Shown here one piece after another: positions 1 to 11,959 of a stretch of 64,000 nucleotides of DNA. Every line of letters begins with the position of its first letter. Position 1 is the first letter of the stretch. The notes beneath the pieces are model-generated. The model had not been told where the DNA came from. It made no database searches and was given only the letters and a program-made list of their open reading frames with translations. The position numbers and the translations under genes are program-made. This DNA comes from Larix kaempferi. Taxonomy: Eukaryota > Streptophyta > Pinopsida > Pinales > Pinaceae. The stretch is from the NCBI GenBank assembly GCA_027924585.1, contig BSBM01000636.1, positions 5,658,001-5,722,000 of the forward strand, written 5' to 3'.

Positions 1-2914
1 GATAACATGAAATAGAAGGTCCTAGGACAGTAATACTCCCTGTTACCAACGAAGAGATCCAAAGAAGAAGTAGGGAGAGTCTTCCCCTACCAATACTTCC
101 TCCTCAAAGCAAATCGGCCTCCACCTGTAGATGCAAAAAACGTGGTACAAAATATATGGCAAAACAAGATCTCCAATAACTCAATGCAAAGGAAGAATCA
201 ACAAACGAACACCAAAAACATTCGCCACAACACTGGAGATAGATGCAATAATAATTTTCTATTCCAATAATCCAGAGCCACAAGTCCCCTTTACAATGAG
301 AGGCTCTCTCCTTTAAATAGATAGGAGAGGCACCAAAATCCTAACCACTTTTTGAATAAGTGGCTAAGATTAAAAGATACAAATGTCTAATCAATGGTTG
401 AGATGAGCTCAACAATAAAATACATGGATCACTCATAAAATATAACATAAGTGGACAAATTCGCCCTAGAAGAGGGGAATCCCACCAAATCATGATGACA
501 AAATATAATAAGAAGCTTATGGTGGGTCCAAGGGGTAATTTTAGCCACCCTTGGTCAATCACCATAGCACAAAAATAATAAGAAGTCACCAATATACCAA
601 ATCGTGCCTCTATGGTCAAATCATAGGCCTCAAAAGACCTCAGAAATCATCAGAAAGTGCCATAAGTGATGGATGCGGGCCCCAATGAAGCTAAAACTGC
701 TGGAGGAGGTGTGGAATACATCAACCCATCATCACTGATCATCCCATGCCAAGACATTGCCTCAGTAGCCCAAATCAAATTCCTCAATAGCCATTTCTAC
801 CAATCCTAAAATGCCTCGGGAAGCGTGAAACTGCCCCAAACTGCCTCTTGGAGTGCCTGTGTTGTCAAGGTGAGGGCACCAGTGTGTCCGGGAGGGGGGT
901 AATATGGTAAAACCAAGTGGTTGGACCACCCCCTCCAAGCACAGCGCCCTAGGTCAACCAAATAAAAATCCTCTCTGCTCTGACAGGGTCTCTGACAGAC
1001 CAAAACTGCACTAGGTTAGCCTACTAAGGCTCAATCATCACTGTAAGTGCCCGAAACTGAAAACAGACTGTCTCATTGAACTCAAAAGGTCCAAATCCAT
1101 CCAAGATGTGTACTCATACACCATATGAGTTTTTGCATGATCATATAATATATCCAATATACCGGAACAGGTGAAATAATAATAATCTGTAAATGATCAA
1201 ATAACGCTGTAAACCATGAATCATCATCATAAACTTGTATCTGATGCATAGAATCATCATGTACATGTACATAGACCATATATCATCTATCCATATCATC
1301 ACAAGGTCCAACCATCTCATGTCCTATGGTTGACCTTGGTCAAACTAGGTTTGACCAAGTCAACATGACTAAATATAACTCAGACCATCATCAGAAGCTG
1401 CTGCAAAGTGTCAAAGGTTAATGCATGCTCTACAACTTATTCAAATAACAATTATAACACAAAGCAATCATTACTGGCGATCTAGATCTAAATATATAAT
1501 GTCATTAATTATTATTATTACTCAGACTAGACTTCCAGGACCATACTCACTTCATAGCTATGATCAATTTGCTAGTGAAGGGTGAAGGCTAAAATAACTG
1601 GCTAGGCTAAGGGATGACTTGACTGACTTAACATTGTGACACTTTGGAACAGGGTAAGGGAATACACACCATAGTATATACTGAATGAGCAACAATCACA
1701 GGGAATGGCGGTGTCTCACAAATGGATGAGTTGTTCAAAGAGGGTTTATTCACCTTTAACAAATGCGCACAATCCATAATACAAATAAGGTCAGCAATTG
1801 TTTAGATATAGCATTTAAGTTCCATTTCTTTTTGGGCCTGAAGTTTCCATAGCCTTGATCTATGTGTGTTTAAAAACACATTGCATAGATTTACATTTAT
1901 TTTAGGCTTTCTGCTGCAGGCGTGTTTTTAAGGCACTTGTTTACCTGAGCACTTCTAGGTGTGTCACAGACAGCTTGTTTACCTAGGTATTTACATTTCC
2001 AAAAGATATAACATTTTATTTTCATGGCCATTTTCATTTGGCATGCCTTTCATTCATGTGTGTTGAAAAACACATTGCATGAACGGGCTTTTCATACAAG
2101 ATATAGCATTTCATTTTCCAGATTTTGTATTCATGGCAGCACTAAAAGTTTCAGGTTTAGCCAACACAACTTTAGTGACTAGGGGGAATTCACAAGGAAC
2201 TCCAACTCACCATAGGTAAGTTGTCACCAACTCAGAGCCGAGACACAATAAACAGGGAAACTCATCCAATACAGAGGCTACAGTGGGGAAAAGGTCCTCC
2301 ATGTCACTATTCAAGTAGTAAGTCAGGGTGGTAAACTAAAAGGTAGGCAATGGATGGATGAAGACAATGAATAATGTAGCCAATACTAGCAAGCCAATGT
2401 ATGGTGGAATGATCACCTCTATTCTCCCTAAGGAGGGTAAAACCAATGAGTAAGAATAGTGAACTTCTAAGTCTGAGTAGGGGCAATATAATATATATAA
2501 TAAGATCAACCAGGTCCACATATCTATATGATCGCCAGATCATGACACTAGGTGCTAAGACATGCTATAAGAATAAATATAAAAGCAATATAACCAAAAC
2601 ACTATGATATACCTGCTGAGTCATATACCTGAATGCTCATCATCTGAACCATCATTTGTCCTCTGAAACTGCTACTGCAACTCTGGGCACTACTGACTGC
2701 TCTGTACAAATGGTATAATGGCTACATCTGTCATCTCTCTGAGTGTCCTGAGACTCAGTCATGGCATGGGGAATACAACTGCTGTCCCAAAATCTGATAG
2801 TGATCCAATATAGATGCTCATCTCAGCATCTCAATGTAAGGGAAACTAGCTGAATAGTGTACTGGAATCAGAAAAATAATGTATGGTAGCCCGGCTACTA
2901 TATATGTGATAACA
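1..2914 (-). mobile_element. Giant-LTR family, copy A2 (LTR, runs off left edge)
   Basis: On the minus strand this starts with TGTTATCAC at 2914 and runs leftwards out of the window. The same order of landmarks (an opening with a short GTAGCC/GGCTAC inverted repeat, 'tctcggctctg', a 'gaccaagtcaac' block, a TATA box) is seen on the plus strand at 7557-9120 plus 18609-20165. It is related to the complete solo LTR at 27972-31896. No coding region is seen. It sits inside another copy (A1, 2915-3817), with candidate target bases cgtcc at 2915-2919; the other side is outside the window. Confidence 0.75.
311..320 (-). promoter_or_regulatory. TATA box of giant LTR A2
   Basis: The minus strand reads CTATTTAAAG. 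The equivalent position has tatataag in the copy at 19598 and ctatttaag in the solo LTR at 30552. The conserved place in three diverged copies supports a retroelement core promoter. Activity is not shown. Confidence 0.5.
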
Positions 2915-3817
2915 CGTCCTTTGTCCACTAACTAGTTAATATAGATATAAGCAGTACTATTTAGCAACATTGTTTTTGCTGACTTAGCATTCTTTTAGAT
3001 ATAGCATTTAAAATCCGATGCTCTAGTGTTTAGCAACACTGTTGATAGGAATACTTGCTTTCGAGGACTAGAGGAGAACAATCACTGTGACTAAAATGAC
3101 ACACTCCAGAGCCGAGACACAATGTAAACAAGGCATCTATCCAACACAGAGGTCTAGGTGGGCAAAGTCCTCAAGATCACAAGTTAAGGTGTAAGTCGGG
3201 ATAAAATCAAAACTGGAAGGTAACGGATGGATGGAGAAGTGACTAATGATGCCATGGATAGCAAAGGCCCTAAAATAAGGAAATAAACAAGTCTGTACTT
3301 CGTAAAGTAAGGGTATGACCAACGAGTATATACAAGAACCTCCTACTCATAGTAACTGATTACTTCTACTCTTAAACAACAAGAAATCTTCATAAAATAT
3401 AGCCAGTAAACAATCATCATATACCCAATTATAAACTACCTAGATAAAGGAAAGAGCACATCAACAACCCAAATGCACCAATCATATACCTGCTGGATCA
3501 TATACCTGAGTCCCTGATCTAAACAACTTGAATCACACTGAATCATTGCATCTGAATATACCATGGGCACTGACAATCATCCTACTCTAGATGATAGAAG
3601 AATGGCTAACTTAGTCACTGACCTGGGGTCATGGGGCTCAGTCCTGGCATGAGACTGTAAATGTACAAGAACTGGATCCACTGAATGTGTAAGAGTGATC
3701 ATCAACATACTGCTCATCATCAACTGATCTCATCAAAATGTGTAAAGGACTGGCTCAAAAATATACTGGAAACTGATCTGCAATCATGGTAGCCCGGCTA
3801 CTATGGATGTGATAACA
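2915..3817 (-). mobile_element. Giant-LTR family, copy A1 (fragment interrupted by A2)
   Basis: The minus strand begins TGTTATCACATCC at 3817 and repeats the LTR opening, including the complementary GTAGCC/GGCTAC arms and the 'tctcggctctggagtgtgt' block also seen at 8162. After about 900 bp it is broken by copy A2. Its right edge lies directly against the L1 relic at 3818, so the order of insertion was L1, then A1, then A2. Confidence 0.7.
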
Positions 3818-4530
3818 GGAACTAACATGAAGAATAGTAGAAATGAGTGGAAGCCGGCATTTTGGTGCAAATTTGAAACTTGGCAGCCAAACTCACTAGC
3901 TTTGTAATCCATTTATCTACCATTTTTTCAATTCTTTGGATCACTCTATCTAGCGGCTCCTTGCAAGAGGCTTGGAAGGAAAAAAGGATTCCAAAGAACT
4001 TGAACACTTGGTGAGGCTGAATCAAAGCCCATCCTTGAGCTTAGAGCCAATCAGGAATATCATTATGACTCTACCGAAAGCATTGAGTTTTTCCTTTTCA
4101 ATATTGGAACATGAAGCTTCACAGAAAAATTGTCGGCAGTCCATCCAGTTATCCTTTGAGCATTTGTCTTCCAAGATGACCAAGAAAGAGTTATCAGTAA
4201 AGTGGTTATTAACCATTTTCCCGAGCCATGTTCTGACTATGGAATGCCTTAATCAGCTCTTGGGCCATCCTGTTCTGGAGAGATAACCTAGTGCTTCAGC
4301 AACAATTACATACAATGCAAATACTCTGGGAGCAGAGATTCTCCCTTTCCAAGTTATGACATTCAAATCTTTCAGGCAATGGCCTGAAGTAGTAGAAACC
4401 CTTTCTTCTTGCCTGGTAAAAAACAGAACTAAACTCTGTTGGAGATCTATATAATATCTCCCACAAAATGAATCCCTTCCTATTACAACATAAAGCATAC
4501 AAGTGGCATCCATGCTACACAAAAAAAAAG
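3818..4530 (-). pseudogene. L1-type LINE reverse transcriptase fragment
   Basis: Broken minus-strand frames read through the later part of a plant L1 reverse transcriptase. Near 4260-4330 is a segment with APRVFALYVIVAEALG, like the family's conserved block before the catalytic box. Near 4190-4215 the FxDD box has decayed to FTDN. At 3850-4020 is the thumb-like segment with DKWITKLVSLAAKFQI. At least one frameshift separates the frames near 4022-4025. Such proteins copy LINE RNA into DNA in the nucleus; this copy cannot. It lies inside the intron that follows the last visible host LRR exon, on the same strand as the host gene, and is cut on the left by giant LTR A1. Confidence 0.75.
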
Positions 4531-4893
4531 TTAAATTTTGATTTTACGTATTAAACTGTGTATCTACAATTTTGGAAATATCTAACTTCTAAGTGTGTAG
4601 AAAATTTGTATATCTCTACCAGCCTAACCCTATAGGCAGTTACATCCAAAAAAATGGTTTCGTCTAATATAAAATAGTCTTTTACTGTTTGTTTATGTGT
4701 GTATTCATATGATTGTGTTTGTGGGACAATTTCATCCTCAACTCCCCATATGTTCCAAGAGATCAATCTAATTCTTTTCATTAAACCATTGAACATGTAA
4801 TATCTTTGTTTTAGGCCTTCCGAAGTTATGAGAGTGGTCCAGGGCAGGCCATAATCCTAGAATCTATACGAACAATAAACAACAATGGCTTAC
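4531..4893 (-). other. Intron sequence after LRR exon 4894-4965, partly LINE-derived
   Basis: The donor gtaag follows the exon at 4893. A short minus frame at 4551-4796 contains ISWNIWG, which resembles the start of LINE endonucleases, but the rest of the frame does not continue as one. No host exon is recognised here. Confidence 0.4.
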
Positions 4894-4965
4894 AAATGTT
4901 GCAGCCCAATCAATTCTCCAATGCCTGAAGGAAGTTCACCAGAAATCATGTTGTTTCTTAGCACT
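4894..4965 (-). CDS. LRR receptor-like kinase, LRR exon (third of left cluster)
   Basis: This 72-nt exon lies between an acceptor (tgcag) and a donor (gtaag), enters and leaves in phase 2, and encodes one 24-residue leucine-rich repeat beginning VLRNNMISGELPSGIGELI. In subfamily VIII-2 receptors the repeat after the GDI(S/T)SG repeat begins VLRNN, as here. It is the most 3' host exon visible. The next repeat would lie further left, beyond the LINE and LTR insertions or outside the window. Confidence 0.85.
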
Positions 4966-5075
4966 CTGCACAAGACGTGAAATGTTATAAATCTTGTTGT
5001 TTAGAAGATGAGCAGCAAAATCAAATGGCTTGCATTAAGTTAAGGTTTATAAGCATGAGAGGCTATTTCACTTAC

Positions 5076-5147
5076 AGTTCAGTCAACTTCTTCAAGTTTT
5101 TTAAGAACGACAATGATGAGACACCTGACGTAATGTCACCAACTCTC
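5076..5147 (-). CDS. LRR receptor-like kinase, LRR exon (second of left cluster)
   Basis: This 72-nt, phase-2 exon has a ctggcag acceptor and a gtaagt donor. Its 24 residues begin RVGDITSGVSSLSFLKNLKK. The GDI(S/T)SG segment after an SSFSNL(S/T)SL repeat is a recognisable signature of LRR-VIII-2 receptor kinases. No stop or frameshift is seen. The flanking introns are short (110 and 166 bp). Confidence 0.87.
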
Positions 5148-5280
5148 CTGCCAGCATGCATATCAAATATATGTCATCAAATAGTGAACTCTAACATCAA
5201 TTTATGATACAATTTACTTAATACTTACACTTCCATTTCAAGTTAAAAAAACGACTAGCACAAATGCCAATGAATATGGA

Positions 5281-5317
5281 AAGAATTACATACAGAGGGA
5301 AAGAATTACATACAGAG
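5281..5317 (-). repeat. 20-bp tandem duplication carrying a second splice donor
   Basis: The unit aagaattacatacagaggga starts at 5281 and again at 5301. Each copy contains gtatgt on the minus strand (5313-5308 and 5293-5288). Only the first gives the standard 72-nt exon; use of the second would add 20 nt and shift the frame. Confidence 0.8.
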
Positions 5318-5385
5318 TTATCAATGAGGATAAGTTGGAAAAACTTGAAGGAATTGGACCGTTGAAAGCATTCCCCTGTAGCCTC
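5314..5385 (-). CDS. LRR receptor-like kinase, LRR exon (first of left cluster)
   Basis: This 72-nt, phase-2 exon lies between ttgcag and gtatgt. The 24 residues run RLQGNAFNGPIPSSFSNLSS and end in L. It matches in kind and place the GPIPSSFSNL repeat that precedes the GDI(S/T)SG repeat in subfamily VIII-2. The exon upstream in the transcript has not been found: the next host exon recognised on this strand starts at 58047, after about 52.7 kb of mostly transposon sequence. Confidence 0.86.
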
Positions 5386-5505
5386 CTGCAACACCATTTG
5401 AATCAACACCATGTGCAAAGCCATAAAGAATGTAGAAAATAAAATGGACAAATGTCTAGATCGAATTTGTATCAAAGCATACATTAAAATTATGATAGAT
5501 TGACA

Positions 5506-7556
5506 AGATAAGATAAGATAATTTTATTGATGTCCAATTAATGACCACTAAAGCAGGTCAAAGGAACTGTTGGGTACAAAATGATGTGCATACAAAGTGG
5601 GAGCGCTAAAATGACTCCTATGAAAAGCACGATGCAGAAAGTAAAGTATGAATCTAATCTAAATCCTGGAAAGGCAACTTTGAAGATGGAGAGTCGATCC
5701 AAGAGAGAGATGTGCCAAGAAAATGGATCTAGAATCTGTGATACAAATGGTACAAGCCTATCATGGTCCACTGGAACCATCTCTCCTAACATCCGAGGAT
5801 GAATGGAGGAATCTCAACATACAAGTCTATTTGGAGGAAGAAGTAGAAGAGGAGTTGGGCCATGTAATGTGTCTTTGCCTAGAGAAGGAGGCCTGTCACG
5901 GTGATCTGGATGATATTGGCTGACTGTTGGTATGGGACCAGGCATGGCAATGATGTTGGGGTCTTGAGGAAGCAGAGGTGGTCCTCCGAGTCCGCACAGA
6001 TCTGGGGTTGGAAACAAGATCGCCATCTATCTACCTCTTGGTGCCCCTAGTAGATGGGAGCATCATGAAAAAGGAAGTGTTCCACTTAGTGGAAGATGGT
6101 CCAAGATGTGAATGTGGTTACAGGATGAGGGAGCAAAGCCGGTGCGCCTCCTACAAGTATAAGGCCAAACATCTCTAGTTGGGGTACTTGAAGAAACTCA
6201 CCAAAATCTGAAGCTCCCTAACAAGGTCCCTGAAAAGACAGTGGAATGCTCTCAGATCTCGTAGTAAACAGGGTAGCAGAAAATGAAGTGCTCCTCAATA
6301 TCAACCTCCCAAAGATGGCACACCTGGCAGATCCTGTCAAATTGGTCAATCTAGTAATATGACTCCACCCTAAGTATATGAGAGTACACCCTGAACTAGC
6401 CCAAGGGAATACAAGGAGTGTGCACCCAATGGTGGAGTGTGTGATGGGGCTGAACAATGAGCCTATCCCTCAGATGTATGAAGTGCTTAAAGTAGAAGGC
6501 CATCTTCAGACGTAACTCACCTTGAGGGTTGATCCAGGTGACTTGCACAAATTTCCTATAGATATCATCTTGGATGAATCTGTTCATCTCCTTCCTATTA
6601 TGTAAAAGGTGGCTAGGTGTGTCCAAGGAGCATCTAAATGGGGGGAACCAATCCATCGCAATACCAATAGACTTCAAGAGATCTAAGACCCCCACATACC
6701 AACACTAAGTGTAGCTTGAAGAGCTGGCTGAGGCAATGGACTCCGATGAACAATAGGCCAAGTATGGATACCATCATACCAGTCTTGTCCCTTTGCCAAG
6801 TCAACAAAGCCCAAAATGCAATGTAGGAGTGAAACAAGACTAAATATAGTCTCAAGCCGAGAGGGTCGGGCACCAAACTCCGCAAGTGTGATGGGCTAAG
6901 GGATTGTCTACTTGCATCTAATGGCATGGCGAAGGAGGAGGATCTGCACTCTCTCCATTGGGGCCCAATCAAACTCTAATAAACGGGGCCCCCAAACCTC
7001 TGAGCCATAGAGAACTGTGTGCCAAACAAGGATGTCCATGATAGACATCTTGGATGATATGTTTTAAAAATAGTTACAGAAACACTATCTCTCAAGGAGG
7101 GCTTAGGATCCATAGCCCTTGTTCACTCGAGGTTGAAGGGCATGCCACAGACTAAAACAAGGTCTTGTGAACCACATCGTCAGCAAAAAGCAGGATAGAA
7201 ATCAAAACTTGGTGGAGAAGGCACCCATTGTCATCGTGAATGTGTTCAAGTAGGAAGGACTCAAGCTCATCCATGTAGATCCTAAATAGAATGGGGGGCA
7301 GGGGGCACCCCTGTTTGACCCCAATGATACCTCTAATAAAATCTAATACCCCATGGGTTGTGCAAAGACAACCAAGAACCATCTCATACAGACGCATGAT
7401 GGCAGCCAGTAGGGTTTCGGAAATACCAATGCCTCTAAGCCTCTAGAACAATGCCTCGTTGGGAACAAAGTAGAATGCTTTCCGAAAGTCTACATAGAAG
7501 CAGTAGACTTTCGAAGAGCAATGTCATGCCTCCTTGATGATGGCCTTGTTACCCCC
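5506..7556 (-). pseudogene. LINE (non-LTR retrotransposon) relic with reverse transcriptase
   Basis: Broken minus-strand frames contain reverse transcriptase landmarks: VDFRKAF near 7480-7500, GVKQGCPL near 7300-7325 and an intact LLFADDVV catalytic box near 7165-7190. Further on, a frame at 6634-6972 and a segment near 6230-6360 with CQVCHLWEVDIEEHF and CYPVYYEI look like the C-terminal zinc-binding part of such elements. The 3' end probably lies near 5506-5530, where the minus strand ends in repeated atctt units. The 5' part is missing because giant LTR A3 begins at 7557. Several stops and frameshifts make it inactive. Confidence 0.72.
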
Positions 7557-9120
7557 TGTTATCACGTACATTGTAGCTGGAGCTACATGATGCAAACCTG
7601 ATTTTTTCTAGTCCATTGCCATTCCTGTGGTTGAGATGAGCCTATTTTTCAGTGGTGATGTATATTTCCGAAGCCAGCAGTAGCAGATGCCCCCTTGTCA
7701 TGACCCATTGAGATGATTCTGGTGTAGTCATGGTTCATTCAGTGCAGAGCAGCTAGCCAATGATGATGTCCTTTGCTCATGGTCAGTTGCAAATGTTTCA
7801 GAGGCAAGTATATGGTTGAGCAGAGGTATACATTTATATTGCATTTAGATGTTTCAATTGCTCTACAGTTTATTTTAGTTACTGTGACTAGGCATGTTTA
7901 CTGACAGTGGCATTCTGAGCTTCATGGTTTGAAATTTGTGTCATGACTGGTTAGAGAGTCCCTAGTGTAAGGCCATTACATATGCTTGCTAATATCTACT
8001 ACCTTACATGGACTTAGCCCTACCTTTGCTTTGATGGTATCACCTTTCACTTTCTCCACTCATCCTTCTCTTTCGTTTACTAGTTTGATCTCGACTTGAA
8101 CTTTGACTTGTAAGATCAAGGACTCCCCCCACTTAGACCTCTTTGTTGGATAGACTCCATGTTTACCTTGTGTCTCGGCTCTGGAGTGTGTGGCTCGGCT
8201 CTGGAGTGTGTGGCCTATGTCACCGGGATGTTATCCTTTAGTCCTCGAAAGCAAGTATTCCTATAAGCATCGGATCACATAAATGATTATATCGAAATAG
8301 ATGCAAAAAGTCAGCTTAAAACAATGTTGCTAAACACAAAAACAAATAAATAAAATGTCTTTCGTAGCTAGTCAGTTGCCAAGGGACGGGCACTCATCCT
8401 TTGTATGATGTAAGGTCATTTTCCCTTATAGGGCAACAGGGTGGTAACTGCATCGCACCTATGGACGGTGGCGGACAATGGTGGCAAGACTGAGTCATTA
8501 TCTGAGGCCCGCAAGGCTACTCAGGGCACCAGCCCTTGAAGGATGGCTAGTGAAAGATGATTAAATGTTAAATGTGAAATGTGAAAGTGCAAAGCTGACA
8601 ATAAGCTAAATGAAAAAGGTTGCTTGTTTAGAGTCTACTGGGAGCATGCCAAGCACTCTACCCATTTGTGAGGCACCGCCATTCCCTGAGTGTTCTCTAT
8701 CTGACATATGTCCAAGTGCTTTCCCTTTTTCCCTCATGTATGAGAGATTACAATGTCAAAGTTACAAGTCCTTCCCTATTATCCTAGCCTTGTTTTTCCA
8801 CCTCACCCATCCTAGCAATCTGTCTAAGTCTATGAGTGAGCATATGTAGGGAGCTTAATGAAAGACTTAATAGTTTCTCTCACACAGGTATATTTTTATT
8901 GATTATATGGCCACTGTTATGTATTTCATGTTTTAGTCTGGTTACTATCATAGACTTGTGAGCATTGTTCATCTAACATACATACAGGATCTTCCATAGT
9001 ATTGCTCTACCTTCAATTTGAGTGCTTTGACTTGATCAAACCCAGTTTGACTTGGTCAACACGTTGTAAATTTCCTTAAAATCCAATCTTGAGTTAAAGT
9101 ATTCCAGTTTATTTTTAATT
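7557..9120 (+). mobile_element. Giant-LTR family, copy A3 (5' portion)
   Basis: It begins tgttatcacgtacattgtag at 7557, the same start as the solo LTR at 27972 and the reverse of the edges at 2914 and 3817. The shared blocks follow in order: 'tctcggctctggagtgtgtgg' (8170-8212), the 'cctcgaaagcaagtattcct' block (8243) and the 'gacttggtcaacac' block (9049). Similarity stops near 9065-9120. The next blocks of the same LTR are found at 18609, which suggests a 9.5-kb set of insertions splits this copy. No gene is seen. Confidence 0.7.
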
Positions 9121-9125
9121 AAAAC

Positions 9126-10012
9126 CAATTACTACCTTTGACCACAAATGGATTTCTTCACAATGCAGCGGAAAACAAACTGAGAAAATATAACATCAAT
9201 CGCATCAATAGAGACACAAACCTTATAGGGTATAAACCCCTGGAAAAACCCAAGATGGGAAAACCGGTGCAGCAGTCTGAGAAGATATTTTATTATGAAG
9301 ATATAGAACAAATACAATCCAGAAAATTGATTTACCCAACCTGGAAAAATCGAACCACTGAGAATCACTAAGAATAACCCACAGACCTGTACGGTCTCTC
9401 TGCGCAACAGTACGGCCTTCTCTACATCACTCTACGGAATCCGTATGGCCCTACGTCAGCTGTACAGACGGATCCGTACGACCCTACTCACACGTGCGAG
9501 CTATTGTACAGCCTCTGCAAAATCTGTACGGCCTCCTTCTCTACGAATCCGTACGGTCTCTTCCTCTGCCTGATCACCCTGCCAATCCTCTAGATGAATG
9601 CTCCTCCCTCTTCTCTACAAATTTCTTCTTCAAACTTCTCTTTCTCACTCTCCAGCTGAATGCTATGAGTAAGAAATCTCTTTGTATGTCTGTGTGTCCT
9701 CTCCACCAAATCAATCCTCCTTTTAACTCAATGCCCAAGCGAAAACCCTAACATCTCACTATGGATCAATGGATGAGATCCTCTAGTGAGATTAATGGCC
9801 AAGATTAGATTAGCCATCACTTAAATTATTTTCACTTGAACTTGATAAAAGTGACTCCATTAAGTCAATTAATAATTAGACCACTTAATGCACTTTTCCT
9901 AAGTCTAAACGTTGGAAAATACATTAATACATTTGGCTTCTTGTTTTATGTCTACTAGCATGCAAGGACACATGCAATGATAGAAGACCTTCCTTGTTGC
10001 CACTTTCTAACA
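9126..10012 (-). mobile_element. Probable 3' LTR of a minus-strand copia relic
   Basis: On the minus strand the LTR would start TGTTAGAAAG at 10012, directly after a polypurine stretch (gagagggag, 10013-10021). Upstream of that is the tail of a copia RNase H. The left edge near 9126 is where giant-LTR sequence ends. There is no second LTR in the window, so the left boundary is approximate. Confidence 0.5.
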
Positions 10013-10186
10013 CTCCCTCTCAATGAGGAAAGGATTCGGTAGCAACCCCAACTTATCTCCAAACTTCACAAACTTATTTCCTTGGTGAATATGTTTGCCA
10101 CTTGCTCATCAGTCTGAATATACTCCAACCGAATGGTTCCTCTCTGAACACAATCTCTGAGGAAGTGATACCGGATGTGTAATGTC
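10013..10186 (-). pseudogene. Copia RNase H C-terminal fragment
   Basis: The minus strand reads HFLRDCVQRGTIRLEYIQTD followed by EQVANIFTKE, the typical end of Ty1/copia polyproteins just before the polypurine tract and 3' LTR. Stops follow, and the rest of pol is missing to the right, where unrelated sequence starts near 10180. Confidence 0.65.
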
Positions 10187-10950
10187 CCTTTTTAAGATTT
10201 TATTAAAATAGTGAAAATTTCAATTTTTTTCCCTAGTTCGACCTTTGACTAGCTTTGATGTCCTGGTCTCCAAATTGCTCCAATTTCTCCCAAATCTTCT
10301 GAGAAGGTGTATGGATGATACTAAAACATAAATATGAGGTTCAAGGATGCTTTAGGACCTTCAAAAGACTTTTGCAAACCTCCTCGAGATTCTAGCCAAA
10401 GTAGGAGTTTTTACTAGCAATTTGGGGTTCGATTTCCCCATGAGTAAATGTTGAATATGGCTCTCCAAAAGCTATCAGGCCTTCTCGAATTTCTGAACAG
10501 AGGCAGAGGACATCTAAGGGACAATGTTAAGGTCTCATATGCATAATCATTCAGTTAATTGAGCTTGCTACAACCCTCTCCAAACAGCTACAAAAATACT
10601 AGTTTCAACCTTGGGGGAAATGATGGACAACCTTCTCCAAATGCTATGAAACTGAACCAAATGACTCCAAAAGCTTATACACTGAACATGAAACTTGTAA
10701 TAAACATTATTGACAGTCCATATATCATTATTCCATCAGTGGTTCACTTGTTCATTCGAATTTATCATTACAACATTGGCAAACATCAACATAGTGGGGA
10801 AAAGGCACCATTTTCTCATTAATGATTAGATTAAGACATTTCCACTTGGATTCTCAATCTAATAAAGTTCTGAATGTGAAGAACAAAGCATTTACATCAT
10901 ATTACAAAAGAAATGGGGCATTAGAAGCTCCCCCAAAGAGTACAATAGCT
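10187..10950. other. Unassigned repeat-like sequence left of hAT-1
   Basis: It starts tgtaatgtccctttttaag (10181), which looks like the start of a plant gypsy LTR, but no matching second copy or internal region was found. A short open frame at 10559-10822 has no recognisable domain. I see no gene. Confidence 0.3.
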
Positions 10951-10977
10951 CCTACGCTGCTGGGAATCAACCCCCCC

Positions 10978-11225
10978 CCCATCGAATCGATCCCAATTCG
11001 CGCTCCGGACGGAATCGATGAGGAATCGATGAGGAATCGCGATTCCTCATCAATTTTGCCCAGAATCAATTTTGTAAATCGCAAATTGGGAAAGAAAAAA
11101 AACGATCCCTGGAATATTGCAATTCGCTGCGGAATCGTAGCTTCCGGGTCGATTCCGGATCGAACCCTCATCAAACCCGGGCATAAAAATCGAACCCTAA
11201 AACGATCCCGAGATCGATTCCATGG
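10978..11225 (+). repeat. Subterminal repeat cluster of hAT-1, left end
   Basis: Many copies of a ggaatcg or gattcc core in both orientations lie just inside the left inverted repeat, including a palindromic stretch around 11025-11055. Such clusters are the usual hAT transposase binding sites; here the role is inferred. Confidence 0.55.
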
Positions 11226-11825
11226 ACAGGGCGGATTTTTGGAAAAAAAAATTGATTTTTGGATTTTTTGAGGGGGCGTTTTGGTGGGCTAGGTCGTCTA
11301 GGCGGTAATGATAGTATCTTTTACCCGAACCGGTGGCTTACTTTTTCTCAGTAATGGGGAATAGGACCGAAACATGCCACTGAAAAACTCTACAGAGACA
11401 AAGATAGGTTGTCAAGAACGTAGAGAAGGTAGGGTGGGTAGTTGGTTAGATCTAGTATGGATCGTACATGGGTGATAGTTGGAGTCGGCGGCTCTCCTAG
11501 GGTTACCTCATCTGAGATCCCTGGGGAAGAGGATCAAGTTGGCCCTTGCGAACAGCTTGATGTACTATCTCCCTTCAATCCTTCGAGCAAAATGTGGTAA
11601 AAGGAAAAGCCATGCCATGGACCGACAAGGGTGAATGAGTCCATTTGGACTCATTCCATTACTCATTTGCTTGATTGGGAAGAGTTTGAGCTTGGAGTGA
11701 GTTTGCTAGTTGTTTGAGAGCTTTGAGCATTGAGTGGGATATTGAAGGGGAGATTGAAGGGGAGAGCTTGCAAGGGAGATTGAAGCTTCCATAGAGACAT
11801 TCAACCACCATTGAAGAGCTAAAAG

Positions 11826-11952
11826 GTAGGCTCTAAAAACTCATCTTTGTTTGTTTTTGCAATTTTTTTTCACTATGTTAAAAAATGGAAAACTTGCAAT
11901 GTTCTCTTCTCCTACTCTTTCCAATTTCTTCTTCTCCATCATTCTATTGCAG
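11826..11952 (+). other. Probable intron in the hAT-1 transposase leader
   Basis: A donor (aaaag followed by gtagg) at 11826 and an acceptor (ttgcag ending at 11952) bound an AT-rich segment just before the coding part. The ATG at 11851 lies within it and is therefore unlikely to be the true start. Confidence 0.45.
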
Positions 11953-11959
11953 GAAACAA

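Noticed and set aside
1-7. gataaca at the window edge as another giant-LTR end
   Set aside because: Seven bases only, the following sequence fits continuous LTR of copy A2, and there is no flank to test.
4551-4796. LINE endonuclease start (ISWNIWG)
   Set aside because: Only the first few residues fit; the rest has no endonuclease motifs and the distance to the reverse transcriptase is too short.
10902-11174. Minus-strand open frame with repeated IDEESR-like residues
   Set aside because: It is produced by the hAT subterminal repeats, not by a protein gene.
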